DNA of 64,000 nucleotides from Tepidamorphus gemmatus (lineage in GTDB: Bacteria > Pseudomonadota > Alphaproteobacteria > Rhizobiales > Tepidamorphaceae), in contig NZ_SMAK01000006.1 in the NCBI RefSeq assembly GCF_004346195.1, forward strand, positions 1 to 64,000, in the 5' to 3' direction. Positions 52,698 to 61,693 of the stretch are shown here, piece by piece (within the stretch, counting starts at the first letter, position 1; each line of letters opens with the position of its first letter). The notes under the pieces were generated by a model. That model saw only the letters and a list, made by a program, of their open reading frames with translations, did not search any database and was not told the origin of the DNA. The translations under genes and the position numbers were made by a program.

Positions 52698-52739
52698 CCT
52701 TGCCCCGCTGCGGGGCCCAACCACAACGGAGGATCAGAC

Positions 52740-53774
52740 ATGAGGTGGAGAACTGCAACCGGACTGGCGGCGGCGAGCCTGATCGCCTCGACCGGCCTCG
52801 CCTCGGCAGCAGGGGAGCTGAACATCTTCAACTGGGGCAACTACACGAACCCCGAGCTGATCAAGAAGTTCGAGGACACCTACGACGTAAAGGTGACGAT
52901 CACCGATTACGACTCCAACGACACCGCGCTCGCCAAGGTCAAGGCCGGCGGTCACGGCTTCGACATCGTGGTGCCGTCGCACTCCTACGTTCCGGTGTGG
53001 ATCAAGGAAGGCCTTCTGCTCGAGGTCAGGCCCGACCAGATGGAGAATTTCAAGAACGTCGATCCGCGGTGGGTCGACGTGGAATGGGATCCGGGCCGTC
53101 ACTACACCGTGCCGTGGCAGTGGGGCACGACCGGCATCGCGGTCAACACCAAGGCCTACAGCGGCGATCCCAACACCTCGGCAATCTTCCTCGACCCGCC
53201 CGAGGAGCTCATCGGCAAGGTCAATGTCGTGCCGGAGATGATCGATGTCATGCATCTGGCGATCTACTACATGGGCGGCAAACCCTGCGAGAGCGACCGC
53301 GAGGTGCTGCGCAAGGTCCGCGACAAGCTCATGGAGGCCAAACCGAAATGGCTGTCGATGGACTACGGCATGACCGAGAAGCTGGCCAGCGGCGACGTCA
53401 TGGCCTCGGTCAACTGGAACGGCTCGACGTTCCGCGCCCGCCTGCAGAACCCGGACGTGGTCTACGGCTATCCGAAGGAAGGCTATGTCCTGTGGATGGA
53501 CTCGGTTGCCGTGCTCAAGGACGCCAAGAACGTCGAGAACGCCAAGCTGTTCATGAACTTCATCATGGACCCGGAGAACGCGGCCCTGATCTCCGCCTTT
53601 GCCCGCTATGCCAACGGCATCAAGGGTTCGGAGCAGTTCATGCCCGAGGACATGCGCACGGCACCGGAGGTCAACATTCCCGAACAGTTCGCCGATGCCG
53701 GCCGCTTCAACATGACCTGCCCGCCCGACGTGCAGGCCATGTACACGGCAATCTGGACCGAACTGCAGAAGTGA
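52740..53774 (+). CDS. potD: Polyamine-binding periplasmic protein
   Basis: The 344-residue protein has a signal peptide ([19 protein letters not shown]). Its PotD/PotF-type mature domain begins [20 protein letters not shown]. Further family marks are [28 protein letters not shown] and [18 protein letters not shown]. Trp/Tyr/Asp-rich segments fit polyamine binding, but ligand choice (putrescine, spermidine or a modified polyamine) cannot be read. A GGAGGA site lies upstream. It closes the pot operon and is followed by repeat copy F. Confidence 0.92.
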   Translation: MRWRTATGLAAASLIASTGLASAAGELNIFNWGNYTNPELIKKFEDTYDVKVTITDYDSNDTALAKVKAGGHGFDIVVPSHSYVPVWIKEGLLLEVRPDQMENFKNVDPRWVDVEWDPGRHYTVPWQWGTTGIAVNTKAYSGDPNTSAIFLDPPEELIGKVNVVPEMIDVMHLAIYYMGGKPCESDREVLRKVRDKLMEAKPKWLSMDYGMTEKLASGDVMASVNWNGSTFRARLQNPDVVYGYPKEGYVLWMDSVAVLKDAKNVENAKLFMNFIMDPENAALISAFARYANGIKGSEQFMPEDMRTAPEVNIPEQFADAGRFNMTCPPDVQAMYTAIWTELQK

Positions 53775-53808
53775 TCCTGCAGTCCTCCTCGCACCCGGGC
53801 CAGACCCG

Positions 53809-53890
53809 CGTCATCCCGGACGGCCGCATGGCTGATCCGGGAGCGGGAGGGCAGGACGCCAGCCCGCATCGGCGCCCCGGTCCCGGCTCC
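53809..53890 (-). repeat. Dispersed palindromic intergenic repeat, copy F (full unit, inverted)
   Basis: On the minus strand the unit runs from GGAGCCGGGACCGGGG to GGCCGTCCGGGATGACG with CTCCCGGATC in the middle, the same order as copies B and D. It fills much of the 275-base gap between the convergent potD and 3-hydroxyacyl-CoA dehydrogenase genes. Confidence 0.7.
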
Positions 53891-53955
53891 CCGGCATCCC
53901 GCCTGCGGCCGGGATGCGGCGTGCGTCGCGCCGGAACGGGTTCCTCTGCCCGGCA

Positions 53956-53982
53956 GATCATCGCATCGCGGGCTCGATGATC
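53956..53982. other. Perfect 8-bp-arm hairpin between convergent genes
   Basis: GATCATCG (53956-53963) and CGATGATC (53975-53982) pair perfectly around 11 bases. It lies between potD and the convergent fatty-acid oxidation operon, after repeat copy F. It may act as a weak bidirectional transcription stop; there is no T-run. Confidence 0.45.
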
Positions 53983-54049
53983 CGCTCCAACCTGGCGCCT
54001 CGTCGCGAGCGCAGACGGCGCGCCGCTCGCCCCTTCTCCGCGAGCGGCT

Positions 54050-56266
54050 CTACGCCGCTGCCCTGGCTGCGCTCGCGTCGGGCGGGAAGCGGCCGTAGAA
54101 GGTTTCGCCGTTCGCCGCCATCTCCCTGAGCAGCCTGTTAGGCCGGAAGCGCGGGCCGTGCTTGCGGGCGAGCCTGTTGCAGAGCTCGACGAAGGCCTTC
54201 AGCCCCATATTGTCGATGTAGCTCAGCGTGCCGCCGGAGAACGGCGCGAAACCGAAGCCGAGGATCGAACCGACATCGGCCTCGCGGACGTCGGTAAGCA
54301 CCCCTTCCGCGAAGCAGCGAGCCGTCTCCAGCGCCTGGATCGCCAGCAGACGATGCTTGATTTCGGCGACGTCGATCGAATCGGGATCGAGATGCACGGG
54401 CTGCAGGGTGGACAGCTCAGGCCAGAGCTTCTTCCTGCCCTTCTCGGGATAGTCGTAGAAGCCCTTGCCGTTCTTGCGTCCGAGACGGCCGCGCCTGACG
54501 ACCATCTCTTCCAGCAGCGCCGCCTGACGCGGGTCGATGGCCTTGTCGCCGAGATCCTTGCGGGTGGCCTGAAGGATCTTCCAGGCCAGATCGACCGCGA
54601 CCTCGTCGTTGAGTGCAAGCGGCCCGACCGGCATGCCGGCCATGCGGCCGACATTCTCGATCATCGCGGCAGGCACCCCCTCCATCAGCATCAGATGGCC
54701 CTCGCGGATATAGGTGCCGACCACGCGCGAGGTGTAGAAGCCGCGCGAATCATTGACCACGATCGGCGTCTTCCGGATCGCCCGGCAGTAGTCGAGCGCG
54801 ATGGCCAGCGCCCTGTCGCCGGTCTTCTTGCCGAGGATGATCTCGACCAGCATCATCTTGTCGACCGGCGAGAAGAAGTGGATGCCGATGAAGTTCTCCG
54901 GCCGGGCGCTCGCCGTGGCGAGGTCGGTGATCGGCAGGGTCGAGGTGTTGGAGCCGAACACCGCCGAGGAGGCGAGCACCGCCTCGGCCTTCTGCACGAC
55001 GTCGGCCTTGACGGCCTTGTCCTCGAACACCGCCTCGATGACCAGATCGCAACCCTCGAGATCCGCATAGTCGGCGGTCGTGCGGATGCGGGCGAGCAGT
55101 GCGGCCTTGTCCTCGGGCCTGGCGCTGCCGCGGCCCACCGCCTTCGACATCAGCGTGTCGGAGTAGGCCTTGCCGCGCTCCGCCGACTCCACGTCACGGT
55201 CGATCAGCACCACGTCGATGCCGGCCCGCGCCGTCACATAGGCGATGCCCGCGCCCATGAAGCCGGCACCGAGGATGCCGACCTTCCGGATCTTGGCCGG
55301 GGGCACGTCGGCCGGGCGGCGGGCGCCCTTGTTCAGCTCCTGCATGGAGACGAACAGGGAGCGGATCATCGAGGCCGCCTCCCTGGTCTGCAGGACGTGT
55401 GTGAAATAGCGCGACTCAACCCTCAGCGCCTGGTCCATCGGGAGCTGGAGCCCCTCGTAGACGCAGGACAGGATGGCCCGGGCTGCCGGATAGTTGTCGT
55501 AGGTCTCGCGGCGGTAGATGGCATTGGCGGCGGGGAAGATCTGGAAGCCTTGCGGCGAATAGACCTTGCCACTGGGCAGCTTGAAACCGTCCCTGTCCCA
55601 GGGCTGGATCCCCTTGCCGCCGTTCCGGATCCAGTCCTTCGCCGCAGCGATCAGCCTGTCGGCCGGCACCACCTCGTCGATCAGCCGCATGGCACGCGCC
55701 TGCGACGGCCTCAGTTCGCGGCCCTGAAGCAGGAACTGCAGCGCGTCCGGCGTGTTGGCGAGGCGCGGCACGCGCTGGGTGCCGCCGGCGCCGGGGAACA
55801 GACCGACCTTCACCTCGGGTAGCGCCAGCTTCACCTTGTCGCTGTCGGCGGCGACCCGGTAGTGGCAGGCGAGCGCCAGCTCGAAGGCGCCGCCCATCGC
55901 CGTGCCGTTCAGCGCGGCCACCCACGGCTTGCCGCAGGTCTCGAGCCGGCGCCACAGCCGCGACATGCGGCTCGACTGCTCGAACATCGCCTGGATGGCG
56001 GCGGCGGGGTCCTTCGCCCGCATCCGGTGGAATTCGCCGAGCAGGCTCTGCAGCATGGTCAGGTCGGCGCCGGCGGAGAAGGTTTCCTTGCCCGAGGTCA
56101 CGACGGCCCCCTTGATGGTCGCGTCGCTGGCGACCGTCTCGATGATCGCCGCGATCTCGTCCATCACCGAGACGTCGAAGACGTTCATCGTCTTCTCCGG
56201 CATGTCCCACGTCACGAGCGCAATGCCGTCGGAGTCGATGTCGAGGGTGAAGTTCTTGTAGGTCAT
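54050..56266 (-). CDS. fadJ: Bifunctional enoyl-CoA hydratase/3-hydroxyacyl-CoA dehydrogenase
   Basis: The 738-residue fusion performs the second and third steps of beta-oxidation. The crotonase domain (residues 1-190) shows both hydratase glutamates in [15 protein letters not shown] and [18 protein letters not shown]. The NAD-binding domain starts at [15 protein letters not shown] (around 315-330), and the dehydrogenase catalytic His lies in [18 protein letters not shown]. Two C-terminal helical HCDH_C segments follow. It is the last gene of the minus-strand acyl-CoA oxidation operon, 144 bases after the thiolase gene. FadB and FadJ cannot be told apart with certainty here; the symbol reflects the FadJ-like length. 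Confidence 0.93.
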   Translation of the reverse strand: MTYKNFTLDIDSDGIALVTWDMPEKTMNVFDVSVMDEIAAIIETVASDATIKGAVVTSGKETFSAGADLTMLQSLLGEFHRMRAKDPAAAIQAMFEQSSRMSRLWRRLETCGKPWVAALNGTAMGGAFELALACHYRVAADSDKVKLALPEVKVGLFPGAGGTQRVPRLANTPDALQFLLQGRELRPSQARAMRLIDEVVPADRLIAAAKDWIRNGGKGIQPWDRDGFKLPSGKVYSPQGFQIFPAANAIYRRETYDNYPAARAILSCVYEGLQLPMDQALRVESRYFTHVLQTREAASMIRSLFVSMQELNKGARRPADVPPAKIRKVGILGAGFMGAGIAYVTARAGIDVVLIDRDVESAERGKAYSDTLMSKAVGRGSARPEDKAALLARIRTTADYADLEGCDLVIEAVFEDKAVKADVVQKAEAVLASSAVFGSNTSTLPITDLATASARPENFIGIHFFSPVDKMMLVEIILGKKTGDRALAIALDYCRAIRKTPIVVNDSRGFYTSRVVGTYIREGHLMLMEGVPAAMIENVGRMAGMPVGPLALNDEVAVDLAWKILQATRKDLGDKAIDPRQAALLEEMVVRRGRLGRKNGKGFYDYPEKGRKKLWPELSTLQPVHLDPDSIDVAEIKHRLLAIQALETARCFAEGVLTDVREADVGSILGFGFAPFSGGTLSYIDNMGLKAFVELCNRLARKHGPRFRPNRLLREMAANGETFYGRFPPDASAARAAA

Positions 56267-56410
56267 GTCAGGAGTCCTCCCTGGCCTGTCCGGCCGCCCC
56301 CCACGTCATGCCCGGACCCGACCCGGGCCTCCAGCTCGCGCGACCAGACCGCCGCGGAGAATGCCGGGCCAGGTCCGGCAGGGACGTGGGTGTGTTTGCC
56401 ACTGTCGCGA

Positions 56411-57619
56411 CTACACCCGCTCGACGATCGTCGCGGTGCCCATGCCGGCACCGATGCACAGCGTCACCAGCGCGGTCTCCTTGCCGCGGCGCTCCAGTTC
56501 GTCGATCACCGTTCCGAGGATCATCGCGCCGGTCGCGCCGAGCGGATGGCCCATGGCGATGGCGCCGCCATTGACGTTCACCCTCGCCGGGTCGAGGTCG
56601 AAATACTGCAAGAAGCGCAGCACCACCGAGGCGAAGGCCTCGTTGATCTCGAACAGGTCGATGTCGTCGAGCCGCATCCGCGCCTTCTTCAACACCTTCT
56701 CGGTGACGGCGAGCGGGCCGGTCAGCATGATGCCAGGCTCCGAGCCGATATTGGCGAAGGCCCTGATCCGTGCGCGCGGCCTGAGGCCCGCCCGCTTCCC
56801 GGCTGCCTTCGAGCCGAGCAGGACAGCCGCCGCCCCGTCGACGATCCCGGAGGAATTGCCGGCGTGGTGGACGTGGATGACCTCCTCGATTTCCGGGTAG
56901 CGCTGGATGGCCACCGCATCGAATCCGCCGAGTTCGCCCATCTGGGCGAAGGACGGGTTCAGGCTCGCCAGCGACTGCATCGTGGTGTCCGGCCGCATGT
57001 GCTCGTCGCGATCGAGAATGGTCAGGCCGTTGATGTCCTTCACCGGCACCACGGAGTTGCGGAAATATCCCTTCTCCCAGGCATTCGCCGCCCGCTTCTG
57101 GCTCTCGACCGCATAGGCGTCGACATCGTCGCGGGAGAAGCCGTACTTCGTGGCAATCAGGTCGGCGGAGATGCCCTGCGGCATGAAGTAGGTCGGGACC
57201 GCCAGCGAGGGATCCATCGGCCAGGCCCCGCCGGACGCGCCGATGCCGATGCGACTCATCGATTCGACGCCGCCACCGATGGCCATCTGGTGCTGGCCGG
57301 ACATGATCTCGCCGGCGGCGAAATTCACCGCGTCGAGGCCGGACGCGCAGAACCGGTTGATCTGGACCCCCGGCACCGACTGGTCGTAGCCGGCATGCAG
57401 GACCGCGCCGCGGGCGATGTCGCCGCCGGCCTCACCGACCGGATCGACGCAGCCCAGCACGACGTCGTCGACGAGCCGGGTATCAAGATCGTTGCGGTCG
57501 CGGATCGCGGCGAGCGTTTGCGAGGCCAGCGACAGCGCCGTCACCTCGTGCAGGCTGCCGTCCTTCTTGCCGCGCCCGCGCGGGGTACGGACATGATCGT
57601 AGATGAAGCAGTCGGGCAT
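56411..57619 (-). CDS. fadA: Acetyl-CoA C-acyltransferase (thiolase)
   Basis: The 402-residue thiolase has the nucleophilic Cys in [13 protein letters not shown], the [15 protein letters not shown] histidine loop and the second catalytic Cys in [10 protein letters not shown]. All three are needed for ketoacyl-CoA cleavage. The start is the ATG at 57619 ([13 protein letters not shown]), seven bases after GAGAGGA; a longer frame to 57664 crosses a repeat. It lies between an acyl-CoA dehydrogenase and fadJ genes, completing beta-oxidation in one operon. Confidence 0.94.
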   Translation of the reverse strand: MPDCFIYDHVRTPRGRGKKDGSLHEVTALSLASQTLAAIRDRNDLDTRLVDDVVLGCVDPVGEAGGDIARGAVLHAGYDQSVPGVQINRFCASGLDAVNFAAGEIMSGQHQMAIGGGVESMSRIGIGASGGAWPMDPSLAVPTYFMPQGISADLIATKYGFSRDDVDAYAVESQKRAANAWEKGYFRNSVVPVKDINGLTILDRDEHMRPDTTMQSLASLNPSFAQMGELGGFDAVAIQRYPEIEEVIHVHHAGNSSGIVDGAAAVLLGSKAAGKRAGLRPRARIRAFANIGSEPGIMLTGPLAVTEKVLKKARMRLDDIDLFEINEAFASVVLRFLQYFDLDPARVNVNGGAIAMGHPLGATGAMILGTVIDELERRGKETALVTLCIGAGMGTATIVERV

Positions 57620-57666
57620 CGGACAATCCTCTCCCTGTCCTCCGTCATCCCGCGCCCGGCGCAACG

Positions 57667-57743
57667 CAGAGCCGGAATCGGGAGGATAAAGACGTTCACG
57701 GCATCCCGATCCCGGATCGCCGGATTGCGGCGTCCGGGACGAC
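57667..57743 (+). repeat. Dispersed palindromic intergenic repeat, copy E (full unit)
   Basis: The unit runs from AGAGCCGGAATCGGGAGG to CCCGATCCCGGATCGCCGG ... CGTCCGGGACGAC, like copy B. A further GTCATCCCGCGCCCGG fragment lies just before it at 57643-57658. It lies between the acyl-CoA dehydrogenase and thiolase genes, inside a presumed operon. Confidence 0.72.
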
Positions 57744-57772
57744 AGAGGTGCTTGCGGATGCGATCGAGACCA

Positions 57773-58930
57773 TCACAGGCTCCGAGCGATCAGCATCTTC
57801 ATGATCTCGTTGGTGCCCGCGTAGATGCGCTGCACGCGGGCATCCTGGTACATGCGCGAGATCGGGTACTCGGCCATGTAACCGTAGCCGCCATGCAGCT
57901 GCAGGCACTGGTCGACGATCTTGCACTGCAGGTCGGTGAGCCAGTACTTGGCCATCGAGGCGGTGACCGTGTCGAGATTGCCGCTGATCAGCCGGCCGAT
58001 GCAGTGCTCGACGAAAACCCGGCCGATGGTGGCCTCGGTCTTCGCCTCGGCAAGCGCGAACTGCGTGTTCTGGAACTCGGCGATCGTCTTGCCGAACGCC
58101 CGGCGTTCCTTCACGTAGGCGATGGTGGTCTCGAGCGCCCGCTCGATCATGGCGATCGCCTGCACCGCCACCAGCAGGCGCTCCTGCGGCAGTTCCTTCA
58201 TCAGCTGGATGAAGCCCTGCCCTTCCTCGGCGCCGAGCAGCGCATCGGCGGGTACGCGCACATCGTCGAAGAACAGTTCGGAGGTGTCCTGCGCCTTCAG
58301 GCCGAGCTTCTTCAGGTTGCGGCCGCGCCGGAAACCCTCGACCCGATCGGTCTCGACGACGAACAGGGAGGTTCCCCGGGCGCCGGCCGTCGGATCGGTC
58401 TTGGCGACGACGATGATCAGGTTGGCATTCTGGCCGTTGGTGATGAAGGTCTTGGAGCCGGAGATGCGGTAGTGGTTGCCGTCCTTGACCGCCACCGTCT
58501 TGACGCCCTGAAGATCGGAGCCGGCGCCCGGCTCGGTCATCGCGATTGCACCGATATACTCGGCGGTGGCGAGTTTCGGCAGCCAGCGCTTCTTCTGGTC
58601 CTCCGAACCGAAATGCAGGATGTAGGGGGCGACGATGGCGCTGTGCAGCGCGATTCCGAAGGAATCCAGGCCCGCGAGCCCAAGCTGCCAAGTGATCGCC
58701 GCCTCGTGCGCGAAGGTGCCGCCGGCGCCGCCGTATTCCTCCGGCATCGCCGCACAGAGCAAGCCCGCCGCGCCCGCCTTCTCCCACGCCCAGCGCGGCA
58801 CGATGCCGTCCTCGAGCCACTGCTCGTAGTGGGGAACGAGCTCGGTCTCGAAGAAGCGGCGCGACTGCTCCTCGAGCAGCAGCACGTCCTCGCTCTTCCA
58901 CTCCGGGCGCGGCACGTCGAGTACGGTCAT
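57773..58930 (-). CDS. Acyl-CoA dehydrogenase, long-chain type
   Basis: The 385-residue FAD enzyme has the standard three domains, with AIAMTEPGAGSDLQG and SGSKTFITNGQNA in the FAD/substrate region. The C-terminal segment reads RIYAGTNEIMKMLIARSL, with Ala where MCAD has the catalytic Glu. Glu250 in LPQERLLVA occupies the alternative position used by long-chain and isovaleryl-CoA dehydrogenases. This supports an LCAD/IVD-like specificity. The ATG at 58930 is the family start. It lies between a larger dehydrogenase and the thiolase in the MerR-led operon. Confidence 0.93.
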   Translation of the reverse strand: MTVLDVPRPEWKSEDVLLLEEQSRRFFETELVPHYEQWLEDGIVPRWAWEKAGAAGLLCAAMPEEYGGAGGTFAHEAAITWQLGLAGLDSFGIALHSAIVAPYILHFGSEDQKKRWLPKLATAEYIGAIAMTEPGAGSDLQGVKTVAVKDGNHYRISGSKTFITNGQNANLIIVVAKTDPTAGARGTSLFVVETDRVEGFRRGRNLKKLGLKAQDTSELFFDDVRVPADALLGAEEGQGFIQLMKELPQERLLVAVQAIAMIERALETTIAYVKERRAFGKTIAEFQNTQFALAEAKTEATIGRVFVEHCIGRLISGNLDTVTASMAKYWLTDLQCKIVDQCLQLHGGYGYMAEYPISRMYQDARVQRIYAGTNEIMKMLIARSL

Positions 58931-59108
58931 TCGTCGATCCTTCCCATGTCAGTCGTCATCCCGACTCGCCTCCAGGCCGTCATCCCGCTCAGGCGCGCAC
59001 AGTGCGCGAGCCGGACGCGGGCCGACGGCATGGGGCTGCAGTGCCCACCCGACCCCGAAGCGGACGCACAACCGCCCGGAATGGCGGAGACAGGTGCGGC
59101 AGGCGGCA

Positions 59109-60902
59109 TCAGAACGCCTCTGCCGGCAGCGCCATCAGCGTATCGGCGCCCGACGAGATGCGGGCATAATGGGCGTCGGCCTCGGGCATGATCCGCTCCA
59201 TGAAGTAGCGGCCAGTCACCAGCTTGGCCTCGTAGAAGGCCCGGTTGTCGGCACCGTCGGCGAGCCGCGCCTGAGCGGCCTTGGCGATCTGCGCCCACAT
59301 GTAGCCGAGCGCCACGAGGCCGAACAGATGCATGTAGTCGGTCGAGCCGGCGCCGGCATTGTCGGGCCTGGCCATGGCATTCTGCATGAACCACATGGTG
59401 GCCTTCTGCAGCGTGTCCAGCCCTGCCTTGAGCGGGCCCACATAGGGCGCCATCGCCGCATCGTCCCGGTTGGCCTTGACGAAGTCGCCGACCTCCGCGA
59501 ACCAGGCCATCACGGCCCGGCCGCCGTTGGCGGGCAGCTTGCGGCCGACGAGATCGAGCGCCTGGATGCCGTTGGCGCCTTCGTAGATCATGGCGATGCG
59601 GGCGTCGCGGACGAACTGTTCCATCCCCCACTCGGCGATGTAGCCGTGGCCGCCATAGACCTGCTGGGCCTCGACGGCGTTGCGGAAGCCGATGTCGGTC
59701 AGTACGCCCTTGATGACCGGGGTGAGTAGACCCATCAGATCCGCGGCCGCCTGGCGCTCGCCAGCGTCGCTGCCGCGATGGGACACGTCGCCGCGGATCG
59801 CGGTCCACAGCACCAACGCGCGCGCCGCCTCGTTGAACGCCTTCATGTTCATCAGCATGCGGCGGACGTCGGGATGCACGATGATCGGGTCGGCGGGCCG
59901 GTCCGGTTGCTTCGGGCCGGTCAGCGCCCGGCCCTGCAGCCGCTCCCTCGCATAGGACACGGCGTTCTGGTAGGCGACCTCCGACTGGGCGAGACCCTGG
60001 ATGCCGACGCCGAGCCGGGCCTCGTTCATCATCGTGAACATCGCCCGCATGCCCTTGTCGATCTCGCCGACCAGCCAGCCCGTGGCGCCCTCGTAGTTCA
60101 TCACGCAGGTGGCGTTGCCGTGGATGCCCATCTTGTGCTCGATCGAGCCGCAGGAGACGGCGTTGCGCGCGCCGAGCGAGCCGTCGGCGTTCGGCAGCAC
60201 CTTGGGCACGACGAACAGCGAGATGCCCTTGATGCCCTCGGGCGAGCCCTCGGCGCGGGCGAGCACCAGGTGGACAATGTTGTCGGACAGGTCGTGCTCG
60301 CCGGCAGAAATGAAGATCTTGGTGCCGGTGATCGCATAGGTGCCGTCACCGTTCGGCACCGCCCTCGTCTTGATCAGGCCGAGGTCGGTGCCGCAGTGGG
60401 GCTCGGTGAGGTTCATGGTGCCAAGCCATTCGCCGGCGATCAGCTTCGGCAGGTAGAGCGCCTTCTGCTCCGCGGTGCCATGCAGGCTCAGCGCGGCGAT
60501 GGCGCCCTGTGTCAGGCCCGGATACATGCCGAACGCCATGTTGGCGGAGGAGACGAACTCGTTCATCGCCGCCGACAATGTATGCGGCAGACCCTGCCCG
60601 CCATATTCCGGATCGGCGGACAGCCCGATCCAACCGCCCTCGGCGAACTGGCGGAACGCCTCCCGGAACCCCGGCGGCGTGGTGACCCTGCCGTCGTCAT
60701 GGCGGACGCAGCCCTCGATATCGCCGATGCGGTTGAGCGGCTGCAGCACCTCCTGGCAAAGCCGCGCCCCCTCCTCGAGGATCGCCCGCACCAGATCGGG
60801 CGTCGCCTCGGCGAAGCCGGGGATGTTGCCGTAGCGCTCGAGACCGATGACGTCGTTGAGCAGGAAGAGGACGTCCTCGACGGGCGCCTGGTAGCTCGGC
60901 AT
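59109..60902 (-). CDS. Large acyl-CoA dehydrogenase with extra C-terminal domain (DmdC/FadE-like)
   Basis: At 597 residues this is the roughly 600-residue dehydrogenase class with an additional helical C-terminal domain (residues about 470-597). The core shows MNLTEPHCGTDLG, TGTKIFISAGEHD and the catalytic Glu in IAMIYEGANGIQALDL. Homologues include DmdC, acting on 3-methylmercaptopropionyl-CoA, and general long-chain FadE-like enzymes. The ATG at 60902 is chosen because GGAGG lies 8 bases before it; ATG 60908, six bases upstream, is only 2-3 bases from that site. It is the first enzyme gene after the MerR regulator (44 bases). Confidence 0.92.
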   Translation of the reverse strand: MPSYQAPVEDVLFLLNDVIGLERYGNIPGFAEATPDLVRAILEEGARLCQEVLQPLNRIGDIEGCVRHDDGRVTTPPGFREAFRQFAEGGWIGLSADPEYGGQGLPHTLSAAMNEFVSSANMAFGMYPGLTQGAIAALSLHGTAEQKALYLPKLIAGEWLGTMNLTEPHCGTDLGLIKTRAVPNGDGTYAITGTKIFISAGEHDLSDNIVHLVLARAEGSPEGIKGISLFVVPKVLPNADGSLGARNAVSCGSIEHKMGIHGNATCVMNYEGATGWLVGEIDKGMRAMFTMMNEARLGVGIQGLAQSEVAYQNAVSYARERLQGRALTGPKQPDRPADPIIVHPDVRRMLMNMKAFNEAARALVLWTAIRGDVSHRGSDAGERQAAADLMGLLTPVIKGVLTDIGFRNAVEAQQVYGGHGYIAEWGMEQFVRDARIAMIYEGANGIQALDLVGRKLPANGGRAVMAWFAEVGDFVKANRDDAAMAPYVGPLKAGLDTLQKATMWFMQNAMARPDNAGAGSTDYMHLFGLVALGYMWAQIAKAAQARLADGADNRAFYEAKLVTGRYFMERIMPEADAHYARISSGADTLMALPAEAF

Positions 60903-60946
60903 GGGCATTTCCTCCTACGGTGCGCGGCCCCCGGATTCGCTGTCCG

Positions 60947-61408
60947 TCAGGCGCCGCGACTCTCGCGTTCCTTCAGCATACCAGAGACGACCTCGCGGGC
61001 GCGCCGGAGTTCGGAAATCGCCGTCTCGATCTCGGCGCGCTGCGCCTCGAGAAAGCGGATCTGCTCGTCGAACTTGTCGCGCGCCACGCGAAGCTGGGTG
61101 ACCTGGCCATCCTTCAGGTCGTACAGATCAAGCATCTGGCTGATCTCGGCCAGCGAGAAGCCGACCCGCTTGCCGTGCAGGATCAGCTTCAGGCGCGCTC
61201 GGTCGCGGCGCGAATAGATGCGGGTCTGGCCATGGCGGCGCGGATGGATCAGTCCCTTGTCCTCGTAGAAGCGCAACGTGCGCAGGGTGACTCCGAACTC
61301 GCGCGCGAGATCGCCGATGGTGAAGGTGGTCTGGCGGGCGGCAGCAGGCGCCGGGGCTTCACCCGGCGGGGACGGTGCGGCCTCGGTCTCAGCGTTGCGG
61401 CGGGACAT
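60947..61408 (-). CDS. MerR-family regulator of the acyl-CoA oxidation operon (LiuR-like)
   Basis: The 153-residue protein has a 27-residue Ala/Pro-rich leader, then a MerR DNA-binding domain (FTIGDLAREFGVTLRTLRFY, EDKGLIHPRR and YSRRDRARLKLIL) and a long dimerisation helix (around 95-140). There are no metal-binding cysteines, so it is not a metal sensor. LiuR-type MerR proteins control branched-chain amino acid and fatty-acid oxidation, which fits the downstream genes. Its promoter carries a perfect 16-base palindrome between -35 and -10 elements. A shorter start after the leader is possible. Confidence 0.92.
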   Translation of the reverse strand: MSRRNAETEAAPSPPGEAPAPAAARQTTFTIGDLAREFGVTLRTLRFYEDKGLIHPRRHGQTRIYSRRDRARLKLILHGKRVGFSLAEISQMLDLYDLKDGQVTQLRVARDKFDEQIRFLEAQRAEIETAISELRRAREVVSGMLKERESRGA

Positions 61409-61432
61409 GCGCTTGCGATCCTGTTCACAGGG

Positions 61433-61461
61433 AAGCTACATAACGTTTACGTAAACGTCAA
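61433..61461 (-). promoter_or_regulatory. MerR-gene promoter with perfect palindromic operator
   Basis: ACGTTTACGTAAACGT (61443-61458) is a perfect 16-base palindrome. On the minus strand TTGACG (61461-61456) can serve as -35 and TAGCTT (61438-61433) as -10, 17 bases apart, so the operator fills the spacer. The palindrome resembles the TTTACGT-type sites known for LiuR. Transcription should begin about 20 bases before the MerR start codon and continue through the acyl-CoA oxidation genes. Confidence 0.75.
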
Positions 61462-61693
61462 GCAGTCAGTCTGCTGCCGCTCGACCGCCTCCTCTCCGCC
61501 CTTCGCCGCCCCGTGCCCGGCCGTCGCCGGGGCCGGCCGCGCGCCGAACGGCTGCCGACGCACCGGATCCCTTAACCCGTTGTTTACCGTGTTGCGAAAA
61601 ACTCCGGCATGGCCCTGATCCGCGCCGCTCTGGTGGCACGGAGTCGCAAAGCCCGCCCGTGCGCAGCGCACGCCGCAACACCGGTAGTAGACG

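Noticed and set aside
55862-59191. 1109-codon plus-strand open frame
   Set aside because: It is antisense to fadJ, thiolase and acyl-CoA dehydrogenase genes; no domain, and it crosses repeat elements.
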